From contig NC_135361.1 of the NCBI RefSeq assembly GCF_051622035.1, positions 26,529,205-26,593,204 of the forward strand: 64,000 bases of DNA. The letters are read 5' to 3'. Positions within the stretch are counted from its first letter, which is position 1; each line of letters opens with the position of its first letter. The position numbers and the translations under genes are program-made. Source of the stretch: Arctopsyche grandis. Lineage: Eukaryota; Arthropoda; Insecta; Trichoptera; Hydropsychidae. Positions 50,373 to 56,607 of the stretch are shown here, in pieces. The notes beneath the pieces were generated by a model that saw only the letters and a program-made list of their open reading frames with translations, searched no databases and had not been told where the DNA came from.

Positions 50373-53300
50373 GCTTTTATTCCAGACGATGAGGAGAATA
50401 GTGCAATCCCCAACGCCCATATAAATAATATATAGATAATAAAAAAAAAGTATTGAAAAATAGTAAACAAAAAATAAATAAATAAATACATAAGTAAATA
50501 TATAAATATTACTGATAATAAATAATAATAATAATAAATAATAATAATAATAATTATAATAAATAAATAATAATAAATAAGTCTAATAATAATAAATAAT
50601 AATATATACCAGCAGTATGGCTTAATGGTAGCGTGTATGTTTAGCACCAAGTGATCAGTGGGTTCGATCCACCAAACTGCTGGTTAGATTTGGGGGTATT
50701 TGTGACTCCAAATCGATCGTTTCTTATCAGAATTTGCCAATTTTATCTGATCATTGTTGAAACGGTTCTTCAAAATTTTCAAAAAATCATCTTTCCTGTT
50801 GTCACAAATCTTCTGTATACATACATATATTGTGTGTATAATGTGTAAAAATTATGTACAAAATCTAAAATCTGTCGCAATGGATTAATTCTGTAATTAA
50901 TTAATTAATTAATTAATTGTTATTTCGTGTTCTTCAACTTCTGGAAATACAGTGATTTATGTAATAATAAAATGCTGGAAGGCGCACTCTTCCTATCGAG
51001 CCTTCCTGGTATATATCTATGTAAAAAAAATAAAATACAATAGTGAGAGATTATCATATAGCATTTTAATAAATGTACATACATACCTACATATGTACGT
51101 TTCTTTGTCTCTACTTTTTTGTCATGAATTTAGCTATAATGGTTTATAAATAGGGCCCAGAAGAAATTTTTATTGCCAAAATGATTAAAGGCATAAAGCC
51201 ATAGATGTACATAGTGTTTAATGTAAATATATAATTAATAATTCTTAATATGTATAGCACAGCACAGTCATCGCATTGTATCAATCTGTGAAGACAAGTG
51301 TGAATGATTGATTGAATAAAAATAAAATAATTAACAGTGATCATCTTTATCCATGGCTATTTTAATAGATGGCTTTGCGATTGCTTAAAAAATCTTTGAC
51401 ATTGTTGCACAAGCGTAATTTTAAGTTGTCCCACTCGGTCAACCGAATCGGGCAACCAAACGACCAAGAATCTGCTTATTAATACATCTAAGTTTTTAAT
51501 AGGTGACGATAGTCGCCGGCAACTAATTACACCTCAATACAACGCTTTACATGTTTAGAGATCACTTTACATTTTACACGCCGGAAACCAACCTGATTAG
51601 TCGGGTGACTTGGGCAAATGGTGAGTTGCCCATTGTGGAATTTTCCATATAACTGCATACATTTGATCTGGTCGCGCAACAAAGTCACCCACCAAGTTGC
51701 TCGCAAGTCACCCGATGTGACTTTTGGCTTTCCGCTACTTTTTTGCTTGCCTTTACGCGATATATTATCACTGTGTTGACAGAAAGATGACCGTGTGAGT
51801 CATACATAAGTGTCATATTTGCATGTACACAAGCACTTTGAGCAATTCGACCCGGTCGACCACCCGTGATAATTGCATAGGGGAATTCGTTGATGTCGTC
51901 GACGCATCTAGCTTTGTCTGTTTGTGTCTTAAGATAGAGGTAGGACCGGAAGCGTGCTTTTTCTAGGAAATAGGGCGTTTTGGGTCTATTTTCCAGGAAA
52001 CAGGGCAAACTACAAAGCTAGACAGCATAAAAAAAAGCGTGCTTTTTCTAGGAAATAGGGCGTTTTGGGTCTATTTTCCAGGAAACAGGGCAAACTACAA
52101 AGCTAGACAGCATAAAAAAAAGGTTCATCATAAAAATGAACAAAACAAGGTGAACAAATGAACGTTTTCTAGAATGCTCTTATAAAATTCTACTCAAGAA
52201 TGGTTAAAACTATATTTAGTGATAAGCAAATATTTTAAAGTTTCAAAATTTAGTGGCGTTTTATCACTAGACCACATATTGTTCATTAAAGAAAATTAGA
52301 TCAGCATATGTATGTCCCTGGTAAACAGAGATAATATTAAACTATAATAATTTGCCAATATTTTTTAGGAGACATCGTTATCACTGAAGGCTTTGAATAT
52401 TTTAATTCTTTTATTTTATAAAAAAGTTTTATTACATAAAATTTACTGGTTTTATTTCAGGGCTTACCAGGACAGATACCCAAAAAACAAGTACTGTACT
52501 GGTAAAACCAGTACGAATAGTCACTTTACATTAATGGGTCATTCAGAAGGTTGTATAAAGTTTAAGGTTCAAAAACAGATGGTAGGACTTGTGTTAAGAA
52601 AGACGGAGAAGATAATCGGACATTTTCCAAACTTTCAGTGCGTATAAAAGCCTCATAAAAACAATAAACGAAAAAAAAAAACACGTGATCAATTACAACA
52701 ACGCAATTCTCATTGTTCCGGAAGGGTAAGTGTTAGCCATCACGCAAACTTGGACCCAAAGTAAAAAGTTCAAAAGCCGATTGATCGATCGAACGTACGG
52801 AAGATTAGCACTCGGGTCGGTTTTCCGCAACTTTTCTATATTACATTACAACGCCATTAGTAGCGCGAAACGCAATTACGCCATAGCCGAACTTTGCTCG
52901 CGAATCGAGAGGTATTTCACGGTGTTTGCAGTAAAATCTCACTAGTAAAATAAGTCAATTAATTATGCTTAAGTGGTCCATTAGACGAGCGCTTCATACA
53001 TATATTCAAACACGTGTGTAGTTTCTGAAAGCTGAAATGCTCGTGGAAATTGTGCATTAAACTTGACGACGTTATAGTGAAGCTTTTTAGTGCTTCACCA
53101 TTCCGTAATTAACCGCGTATCTCCGATAATGCGAATCTGGATGATGGTGCTCGAAACCGGGACATTTTCTCGTTCGACAACCCTTTGGCTGCTGCTGCTT
53201 TTGACGTGTCGAGTGCCGTGTCGTTGGATGAAAGGACAAATAAAACGCAAACAACCTGTGCGATATTAAAACCGGATATACCGAAGACTCATAGTCGTGC

Positions 53301-55669
53301 GAGACCACCTTTGAACGCTAAAACTCTGTTCGAGTGGGGTTTTCTGCGAATGAATATAATATTTCGTTCAAAATTAAATTATTCACTCTACTGTTAGGCT
53401 GAGGGTGTCACGTGTTTGTGTTATATGCAGAATGGTCTGAAGTTGGGCTACAATATGTTATTCTGTAGAAAGTCAAGCGAAATTACTCATATATGTATGG
53501 ATGTAGGTACATTTGCTTAATTACTTTCAGCACTCAACTAAGGATGTAGCTTATTTGAGTGAGTGAGCTTTCTGAATGGTCATATTTTAATGTTGTGATA
53601 TTTAGAGATCGCTTTATTTCAGAACTGAAAGATTTTCAAGAATGATTAACTTTTTATATGATATTATGAACTTTTAAGGTCATTTATTATTGATAGAGAT
53701 AGGCGGTTGAGTTGCCGCCATAAAATAACAATAGACCCCTCCACTATCCGAGAAAGCAGGAGAGCAAAAAAATGGTTTACAATAGATATTGACAACAGCG
53801 AACCATCTTTTTTTAGTCGTCGAGCAACCTGACCACCGTCCCTTAGTTATTTACAAAGATTACTTTTTGTAAAAAAAATCACTATGGTTTAATATTGTCA
53901 ATTGCTATTTGTGAACCATGCTTTTTTGCTCTCTTGCATTGTTAAATAATGGATTGTTATTTAACCCTTTGAGGGCTGACGTCTTTTCTGTTGAAAGCTC
54001 GCCACGCTGAAAATTTCACCAACATTTCCAACTAGAATTATTTAGAAATCCAATAGAAAGCAATTGTGGCTAATGCAAACAAACCCTAAATCACTACCGC
54101 CGAGGGTTTCAAATTTTGTATAGGTGCGTTTAGACTCTCTATTATATCTTGCAACAATATAAAGTAAACAAAAGAAGTCTAATAATGAATGTATTTTTCC
54201 AAAACTAATTCTATCTTCTTCGTTGTTGTTAAAATGTAATGCTTACAATCTAAATGCCAAGCCACAATCTAAAATACTCAGCAGTTAGGGATTTCCATCG
54301 GGTAATTCTGCTATGGTTATACATTCAGAAATTCCGGTGTAAACGAGTCTTTATAAACGTTGACAATATATAAATGACACGGATTATACACCCATGTTCA
54401 ATGCATTTTTTTTCAATGCTACCTGGAAAGGTTTAGCGGGTAGTATTCTTGACATTGTACATGCTCAAAATACAACGCCTATTGGCATATTTCAGGCCCA
54501 TGGACTTGTTGGCAAAACGCCGATCGGCGTTGGTCAGCATTCAAAGGGTTAAAGAGCACTAAGACAACGCCAAAGTCTATGTAGTTATTAAAACTGCGAG
54601 CTTTCACAATGGTTGTATTTTAATACAGCGAAATTTAGAGATTGTCTGCTTTTATTTATTTTATTGTGAGCTATCAAAGTGATCATATACGATTACAGGC
54701 TTCTAGATAATCTGCTTTCATAACTAAAGACTTTCGCTATTGCCACACATTTCAAGATTGTGTGATGTCATGATTGTATTATGAAGCTTGATTTTATTAA
54801 TGCTTTTCATCTTTTAAGATTGACTTTCGTGATTGGAAGATTAAGAACGACAGATTTTAGAACTGCGATCTTTCAAGATTGAGGTGAATATTTTGAACAT
54901 TCTTAATCATGACCGTTTAAATTTTTTTCAAGATGCAATAAAATGATTTAACCAGCAGCATAGCTAGGTCGTTAAGCTTCAGCGTAACACCGAGAGGCGC
55001 CGGGTTCGATCCCATGAGCTGACCTCGATTAAAAATAATTTTTCTGAGTATAACTGTAGTGCTGCTGGTCATACCCGGATGTTTGTGACTCCAGGTTGAT
55101 CGTTTCCAATCAGAGTAGCATTAGTACTGCCAATTTATCTGATTTCATTGTTGAAACGGTTCCCGATTAAATTGGCTATAAACCTTCCTAAATATTATTT
55201 CACCACTATTTGAGTATGATTAATATACAATAAAATTTATGTGCAATTCATAGATGTCTCGTTAATTTGCGAGTTTCAGTGTGTCGTAATTCAGCGACTT
55301 GTGTAATAAAAATGCTGCATTGTTTGTTATTGCCCAGGAAGGTCTTCCTGGTATAAAATGTAATAATAAAAAAAAATTAAAAAATTAACATAAGTATAGA
55401 TTCATTAAGAAAAGCGTCTCAAAATATAAAGATTTTATCATAGATCTAGAATAACCTAGATATGGCATTACATACAAATTTCGTTGGAGATCTTTTCGCC
55501 ACTAACTGAGGGGTGCGGGGGGTTTAACTAGCGGGGGGAAGTTGGGGAAAAAAAAGGTTTTTTCATCTATGGATTTTATACAAAAAGTTGCACTTACAGA
55601 GTTTTGAGGTTAGTCAAACCGCGGAAATCACTCTCAGTGATGATGCTGATGTTGTTGCCTTGCAGATCT
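18991..55669 (-). CDS. sli: Slit guidance protein, 29 exons, 5' end incomplete
   Basis: Slit is a secreted extracellular ligand of Robo receptors that repels growing axons and migrating cells at the midline. Exons, in transcript order: 55598-55669, 48625-48696, 42415-42486, 27609-27752, 27288-27532, 27073-27214, 26850-26993, 26701-26772, 25743-25814, 25600-25671, 25365-25528, 25145-25289, 24856-25074, 24712-24783, 24469-24629, 24174-24306, 23819-24106, 23580-23743, 23277-23493, 23047-23186, 22800-22969, 22495-22723, 22183-22417, 21875-22098, 21644-21801, 21428-21557, 21264-21353, 19173-19360, 18991-19098. Every junction is GT-AG and every phase matches, giving 4,342 coding bases (about 1,446 residues) and a TGA stop at 18991-18993. 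Domain order (four LRR blocks, six EGFs, LamG, EGF, cystine knot) is diagnostic of Slit. The signal peptide and first LRRNT are missing and were not found up to 64000. Confidence 0.96.
19590..19765. mobile_element. diverged MULE-like foldback fragment, family 1
   Basis: The blocks AAAAGTCGAAAGATCGAAAA, GCATGGTAAACGGTAC and GGGAGGAAAAGCCTG match one arm of 12150-12535. The other arm is missing and the LTR-like sequence starts right after. A microsatellite-like insertion (TATATAATATATACC) sits in the middle. Confidence 0.5.
19766..20320 (+). mobile_element. probable solo LTR in a slit intron
   Basis: It starts TGTAGGAATATAGCACGACT and contains a TATA box (GTATATAAAG near 20144), a CA-rich start region and a polyadenylation signal (AATAAA near 20263). 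It ends near GGATACGGTCAACA. A target duplication could not be assigned, and no internal retroelement region is attached. It lies antisense to slit between exons 21264-21353 and 19173-19360. Confidence 0.5.
20340..20826 (-). mobile_element. LINE family B, 3' end, split by a hAT-like MITE
   Basis: The reverse complement of the family B 3' UTR is seen at 20340-20424 (CATCTTATATCTATTTTAAT) and resumes at 20765-20826 (CAGCATAATAGGAAAAAGAG). A 340-bp element with an 8-bp duplication fills the gap. Confidence 0.72.
20425..20764. mobile_element. hAT-like MITE, 340 bp, 8-bp duplication
   Basis: The element is flanked by ATTATATT on both sides (20417-20424 and 20765-20772). Its termini are CAGAGAAAT and its inverse, and it interrupts LINE family B. 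An 8-bp duplication with CAGxG-type ends is the hAT signature. No coding sequence is present. Confidence 0.72.
21264..21353 (-). CDS. sli: slit exon 27: 90-nt linker exon, possible cassette
   Basis: The exon lies between a tatttag acceptor and a GTATAT donor, and encodes a low-complexity Gly/Asn/Ser/Lys linker ([20 protein letters not shown], then [10 protein letters not shown]). It is phase 1 at both ends and a multiple of three, so inclusion or skipping keeps the frame. The segment has no fold and lies between EGF7 and the cystine knot, where Slit proteins vary in length. Splice borders and phase fit well; whether it is constitutive is not visible. Confidence 0.8.
21428..21557 (-). CDS. sli: slit exon 26: EGF repeat 7
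   Basis: A 130-nt exon encodes [14 protein letters not shown] and [14 protein letters not shown], a complete EGF repeat after LamG. It starts in phase 0 and ends in phase 1. The only usable donor before an in-frame stop is GTTGGC, a weak match to consensus. It can join either the 90-nt exon 21264-21353 or directly the cystine-knot exon 19173-19360 without a frame change. Confidence 0.93.
21644..22417 (-). CDS. sli: slit exons 23-25: laminin-G (ALPS) domain
   Basis: Exons 22183-22417, 21875-22098 and 21644-21801 encode one laminin-G domain. Recognisable parts are [32 protein letters not shown], the KPLYLGGLP turn, and the closing [14 protein letters not shown] before VTPGC. Phases run 1 to 2, 2 to 1, and 1 to 0. 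After the domain comes an acidic, proline-rich spacer ([20 protein letters not shown]) leading to the last EGF. Confidence 0.95.
22495..23493 (-). CDS. sli: slit exons 19-22: EGF repeats 1-6
   Basis: Four exons (23277-23493, 23047-23186, 22800-22969, 22495-22723) encode six EGF-like repeats. Repeat 3 ([16 protein letters not shown]) and repeat 5 ([16 protein letters not shown]) carry the calcium-binding N-[ID]-D signature. Repeat 6 ([13 protein letters not shown]) follows a linker, [15 protein letters not shown], equivalent in position to the region where other Slits are cleaved into N- and C-terminal halves; cleavage here is inference. The exon borders fall inside repeats, as is usual for Slit. 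Confidence 0.95.
23580..24306 (-). CDS. sli: slit exons 16-18: LRR block 4
   Basis: Exon 24174-24306 is the LRRNT ([14 protein letters not shown], then [12 protein letters not shown]). Exon 23819-24106 (288 nt) encodes four repeats without an intron, starting [30 protein letters not shown] and [10 protein letters not shown]. Exon 23580-23743 is the LRRCT ([20 protein letters not shown] to FQCKG). Block 4 is the dimerisation and heparan-sulphate-binding block in characterised Slits. Confidence 0.96.
24469..25289 (-). CDS. sli: slit exons 12-15: LRR block 3
   Basis: Exon 25145-25289 carries an acidic linker and the LRRNT ([20 protein letters not shown]). Exon 24856-25074 carries three repeats, starting [20 protein letters not shown] and [10 protein letters not shown]. 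Exon 24712-24783 is a single repeat, [15 protein letters not shown]. Exon 24469-24629 is the LRRCT ([19 protein letters not shown], later ATCKEP and EYKCTS). Introns here are short (about 70-180 bases). Confidence 0.96.
25365..27214 (-). CDS. sli: slit exons 6-11: LRR block 2 (Robo-binding domain)
   Basis: Six exons: 27073-27214 ([19 protein letters not shown]), 26850-26993 ([15 protein letters not shown] and [10 protein letters not shown]), 26701-26772 ([17 protein letters not shown]), 25743-25814 ([15 protein letters not shown]), 25600-25671 ([15 protein letters not shown]) and 25365-25528 ([20 protein letters not shown], then [17 protein letters not shown] and a final KCKG). This is the block that contacts the Ig1 domain of Robo in characterised Slits, and it is the best conserved part here. 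The intron at 25815-26700 carries a sense-to-plus LINE tail (26092-26555). Confidence 0.97.
26092..26555 (+). mobile_element. LINE family B, 3' end with coding remnant, in a slit intron
   Basis: A plus-strand frame at 26094-26312 encodes a reverse-transcriptase C-terminal tail ([20 protein letters not shown], then [17 protein letters not shown]), followed by the family B 3' UTR and an A-rich end. It lies antisense to slit in the intron between exons 26701-26772 and 25743-25814. Confidence 0.72.
27288..27752 (-). CDS. sli: slit exons 4-5: end of LRR block 1 and LRRCT cap
   Basis: Exon 27609-27752 (144 nt) encodes two LRRs beginning [13 protein letters not shown] and [12 protein letters not shown]. 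Exon 27288-27532 (245 nt) encodes a last repeat starting [10 protein letters not shown] and then the cysteine-rich C-cap: [11 protein letters not shown], a distal RCRTPSSL and a final HLNCDG. The cap is more divergent than the other three: the usual aromatic C-D-C pair is HCGC here. The donor of 27288-27532 is GTTTGT. Block 1 contributes to dimerisation and structure in Slit proteins; block 2 binds Robo. Confidence 0.93.
28420..28826. mobile_element. MULE-like TIR element, family 3, 407 bp
   Basis: It has the same TIRs as 7598-8128 (GGTTGTGGCTATTTGCAG), with shared core blocks (TTCGAACTAAATTTTAAGAG) in the opposite orientation. A TATAATATA duplication fits if four extra bases (28416-28419) are allowed on the left. 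It lies in a slit intron. Confidence 0.75.
30125..30633. mobile_element. piggyBac-like MITE, 509 bp, first of a shared-TTAA row
   Basis: It is flanked by TTAA at 30121-30124 and 30634-30637. The ends are GAGGGCTGTACACCC and, inverted, GAGGGCTGGACAGCA. It contains two tandem TATATATTGAGTGAATGCGA motifs. It is about 90% identical by eye to the next element. Confidence 0.72.
30638..31145. mobile_element. piggyBac-like MITE, 508 bp, second of the row
   Basis: A second copy of the preceding element in the same orientation, sharing the TTAA at 30634-30637 and ending at the TTAA of 31146-31149. No spacer separates the two. Confidence 0.72.
31150..31553. mobile_element. piggyBac-like MITE of another family, 404 bp, third of the row
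   Basis: It starts at the shared TTAA 31146-31149 and ends at the TTAA of 31554-31557. The ends are AGGTCTGACCGCATTAT and, inverted, GGCCTGACCGCACTAT, with CGAACGATCCGACAC further in on both sides. The 111-codon frame at 31222-31557 has no recognisable product. Confidence 0.7.
32455..32695 (-). pseudogene. RTE-like LINE polymerase C-terminus, decayed
   Basis: The minus strand reads [12 protein letters not shown], then in a shifted frame [30 protein letters not shown] and [20 protein letters not shown], with three stops or frameshifts. The pattern RMD.RWT..VLEW.PR..KR..GRP and AQ.R..W is the tail of RTE/CR1-like insect LINEs. It lies in a slit intron. Confidence 0.7.
33775..33880 (-). repeat. 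dispersed repeat, copy 2
   Basis: It is the inverse of 5575-5700, with the same G (here C) run and GCCCTCAACATGAGGCCACC. It lies in a slit intron. Confidence 0.65.
34225..34495 (-). mobile_element. tRNA-derived SINE
   Basis: On the minus strand a B-box-like CCGGGTTCGAGCC precedes the family body (CTGCTGGTCAGACTTGG, AAGTCGATCGTTTCCTATC, GTTCGCCAATTTATCTG). The 3' tail block is missing. Confidence 0.65.
34862..35008 (+). mobile_element. Helitron-like element, 5'-truncated
   Basis: It ends ACCGAGCGAAGCCGGGTAAA, AACACTAG before T. Body blocks AATTTAATAAAATGTTTACT and TTAGATTGGCCATGTTTAAG match the other copies. Confidence 0.6.
36372..36425 (-). mobile_element. SINE tail fragment
   Basis: The block AAAGGCCTAAAAGGTA and CCCCAATTGGCTTTCCTGG matches, inverted, the end of the SINE at 5287-5336. 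Head and body are absent. Confidence 0.5.
36577..37095. repeat. diverged tandem pair of about 300 bp
   Basis: Two consecutive segments share CTTTCACAATTCAACTCCAA, TGACAAGATAC, CTTTCA and AATCTGATTTG-type blocks in the same order (about 36590-36830 and 36890-37095). No coding sequence is seen. Confidence 0.6.
37330..37650 (-). mobile_element. LINE family A, 3' end
   Basis: The region shares with the 12590-13240 copy the blocks ATGAGCGCAGGCTATCAGAC, TGATAATCTACGCTCACCGAG and ACAACCATCAAATGATGATG. It is decayed, with no usable frame. It lies inside a slit intron in the same orientation as slit. Confidence 0.65.
42415..42486 (-). CDS. sli: slit exon: leucine-rich repeat 3 of block 1
   Basis: A 72-nt exon reads [20 protein letters not shown] followed by LIRL, with a ttccag acceptor and a GTGAGT donor. 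It has the same phase as its neighbours and sits in a G-rich, low-complexity stretch. It supplies the repeat expected between [12 protein letters not shown] and DLSHNQ. No open reading frame of useful length flags it; it is found by LRR spacing and splice phase. Confidence 0.9.
43095..43800 (-). mobile_element. Helitron-like element interrupted by a foldback element
   Basis: The 3' end is at 43095 (CTAG before T on the minus strand) with a mutated hairpin (CTAAGCGAAGCCG). The body resumes at 43549 with ATAAACAGCTTAAACATGGC and runs to a 5' end near 43800 (AAAGTCTCTTTCAAAATTAC inverted). The interruption is 43132-43539. Confidence 0.6.
43132..43539. mobile_element. MULE-like foldback element, family 1, 408 bp, nested in a Helitron-like repeat
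   Basis: Same family as 12150-12535, with the same two end types. The 9-bp duplication is ACTTGTAAT (43123-43131, 43540-43548). The duplicated target is the TTTGTAATATAAAC block of the Helitron-like family, so the interrupted copy is visible on both sides. Confidence 0.85.
43875..43935 (-). mobile_element. SINE tail fragment
   Basis: ATATACCAGGAAGGCCTAAC and AGGTAGACCCCAATGCCCC match, inverted, the tail at 5287-5336. It lies just past the 5' end of a Helitron-like copy. Confidence 0.5.
44162..44237. repeat. 19-bp tandem repeat, four copies
   Basis: The unit AATATAATATATAATATTG is repeated exactly four times (the first copy differs at its start). Confidence 0.9.
45990..46650. repeat. outer inverted repeat around the foldback element
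   Basis: The left arm (about 45990-46041) has ATCATCATCTCGGCACTGCA and GCGCTGCAGCACCCC. These recur inverted in the right arm at about 46585-46650. Inside lies the family 2 foldback element with its own duplication, so an older inverted-repeat element was hit by a younger one. Confidence 0.6.
46088..46481. mobile_element. MULE-like foldback element, family 2, 394 bp
   Basis: It is flanked by a perfect 9-bp duplication ATTTGACAT (46079-46087, 46482-46490). It is almost a complete palindrome of two arms of roughly 190 bases, meeting at AAGATTCGGAACTTATCGAAT. It carries no genes; an apparent frame at 46209-46433 is a by-product of the palindrome. Confidence 0.85.
46899..47370 (+). mobile_element. 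possible solo LTR
   Basis: The region begins TGTAACGTAGAAATTAGG and has a TATA-like GAGTATAAATATT, a GC-richer transcript-start region and AATAAACC near 47302, followed by a possible CTACA end. Flanking duplications do not match, so the call is weak. Confidence 0.3.
47627..47845 (+). mobile_element. Helitron-like element, 219 bp, full length
   Basis: It starts TCTAATATATAATTTCG after an A at 47626 and ends GAGCGAAGCCGGGTAAAACA, ACTAG before a T at 47846. It has the same two ends as 1236-1430, on the other strand, in a slit intron. Confidence 0.68.
48625..48696 (-). CDS. sli: slit exon: leucine-rich repeat 2 of block 1
   Basis: A 72-nt single-LRR exon reading [20 protein letters not shown] followed by [16 protein letters not shown] is nearly invariant in Slit proteins from flies to vertebrates. 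The acceptor is tttcag and the donor GTAAGT. It is isolated, with 6.1 kb of intron on its 3' side and 6.9 kb on its 5' side. Confidence 0.95.
48962..49400 (-). mobile_element. second Helitron-like family with internal minisatellite
   Basis: On the minus strand the end reads CACCCGTTGAAATATCAACG, GGTG, AAACACTAG before a T: a strong 10-12 base hairpin then CTAG. The preceding part is the degenerate repeat at 49060-49400. Related ends occur at 20943 and 60674. Confidence 0.5.
49060..49400. repeat. degenerate minisatellite GAATCGGAACTGAAATCGGG
   Basis: Irregular tandem copies of a unit of about 24-36 bases built from AATCGGGAATCGGAACTG, AAATCGGGATCGAG and variants. The long reading frame on the minus strand is a by-product of the repeat period. 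A few related units occur at 50-125. Confidence 0.75.
50343..50371. repeat. (AAT)n microsatellite
   Basis: About nine uninterrupted AAT units, followed by a long AAT/AATA-rich stretch to about 50605. Confidence 0.95.
50605..51010 (+). mobile_element. tRNA-derived SINE
   Basis: A clear A box (TGGCTTAATGGTAGCGTG) and B box (GGTTCGATCC, 50661-50670) head the element, followed by the family body (TGTGACTCCAAATCGATCG, TTGAAACGGTTC) and the CCTTCCTGGTATATA tail. It lies in a slit intron on the opposite strand. Confidence 0.78.
51951..52120. repeat. 85-bp perfect tandem duplication
   Basis: Two apparently identical units begin AGCGTGCTTTTTCTAGGAAA and end in an A run. The 23 bases before the first unit (GAGGTAGGACCGGAAGCGTGC) also occur at about 41237-41260, so the unit belongs to a dispersed repeat. 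Confidence 0.88.
53965..54548. mobile_element. piggyBac-like MITE, 584 bp
   Basis: It is flanked by TTAA (53961-53964, 54549-54552). The ends are CCCTTTGAGGGCTGAC and, inverted, CCCTTTGAATGCTGACC. The core is non-coding. It lies in a slit intron. Confidence 0.68.
54950..55357 (+). mobile_element. tRNA-derived SINE
   Basis: The head is CAGCATAGCTAGGTCGTTAA, with the B box GGTTCGATCC at 55003-55012. The body has GTGACTCCAGGTTGATCG and ATTGTTGAAACGGTTCCCG, and the tail is GGAAGGTCTTCCTGGTAT. Its length of about 400 bp suggests the full family unit. Confidence 0.78.
55439..55571. mobile_element. hAT-like MITE, 133 bp, 18 bases from a slit donor
   Basis: A related copy of 56695-56804 in the opposite orientation, sharing ACTGAGGGGTGCGGGGGGTT. 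Its 8-bp duplication is perfect: GATTTTAT at 55431-55438 and 55572-55579. It lies within the first bases of the intron after slit exon 55598-55669. Confidence 0.75.
55598..55669 (-). CDS. sli: slit exon: first visible leucine-rich repeat of block 1
   Basis: A 72-nt exon encodes one LRR of 24 residues ([15 protein letters not shown], then RGLTNLKTL). It is bounded by a ccag acceptor and a GTAAGT donor. It starts with the third base of a codon and ends two bases into one, the same phase as the other single-LRR exons, so it joins 48625-48696 in frame. The DLQGNN start matches the first LRR of block 1 in known Slit proteins, so only the signal peptide and LRRNT cap should lie upstream. A hAT-like MITE sits 18 bases past the donor. 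Confidence 0.93.
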
Positions 55670-56607
55670 CTGGAAAAAAAAGTACAAAAATTAATTCAAA
55701 CTTGCTAAGTAAGTAAGTGGCGATTTACGCGCCGAATGTATAATATATAAGTAAATAATAAATAAATTTGAAGCAGTGAAATGGCGACAGGTTTGATCGT
55801 TCTCAGTGGGCGATTAAAGAAATCCCCGAACGTGACGTTTCGTCGAAAGAGAGGATTTGTTCTGGGCGCGGTGGGAGGATGGGGAGGACGATGTTTGTCA
55901 AAGTGTGGTTCGCGTCCGATATCGCCATGTCGTTGCAATAATAAATCAGAGCAACAAATTCGCTTTCATCGGTACTAAAAAAAGAACCAAGCAAAAGCCG
56001 ATACAATGCAACGTACCACTGTGTTAGTTGCGTTGCGTAGAGTTGTTCAATACTGATGGACAGTTTTTAAAATTAGTTTTCGTGTCAAATTTTACTTTAT
56101 TTTTTTCAGCTCGACGTCAATTTTTATCCGTCAACAGTCAAATTGGACGTCGCTCTCTAAAAATCACACAATATATATTTTTATAAAATAGTTTAACGCC
56201 ACTCTTTCAACGGGAACGAACCCGACGTTGATTGCCACAGTTCCAAATTTTCTCGTTCGAATTTCATCACGAAAATATGACGACTCAAATAAGCATCAGA
56301 AAATACGTATATATGTAATATAAACCGTTTTAAAGAATTATTTTATCCCGATAAAAATTCTCATTAAAATTTAATATACATATGTATGTGTGTATATATA
56401 ATTTTTTATTTATGCCAATGCGCCTCCCTGTCTAGAAACATTGCACATTTGATACAAGTATTATTATACAAAGTAAATATATACCAATTACATCCATAGA
56501 GACATCTATGGTCAAATATGTAAATTTGCAGCATTTTTTAAGCAATGCAGTGAAATTTAGTAAATACATATAAATTAACATTCACATTTTTGTATCAGAA
56601 TAAACAG

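Larger units (their letters stand above)
48697..55597. other. 6.9-kb slit intron
   Basis: It holds a Helitron-like copy with minisatellite, two SINEs, an 85-bp tandem duplication, a TTAA MITE and a hAT-like MITE near the splice donor. Short frames around 53087-53397 are unsupported. Confidence 0.6.

Noticed and set aside
50603..50690. Possible functional tRNA gene
   Set aside because: A and B boxes are present, but the cloverleaf is incomplete and the body matches the other SINE copies, so it was called a SINE.
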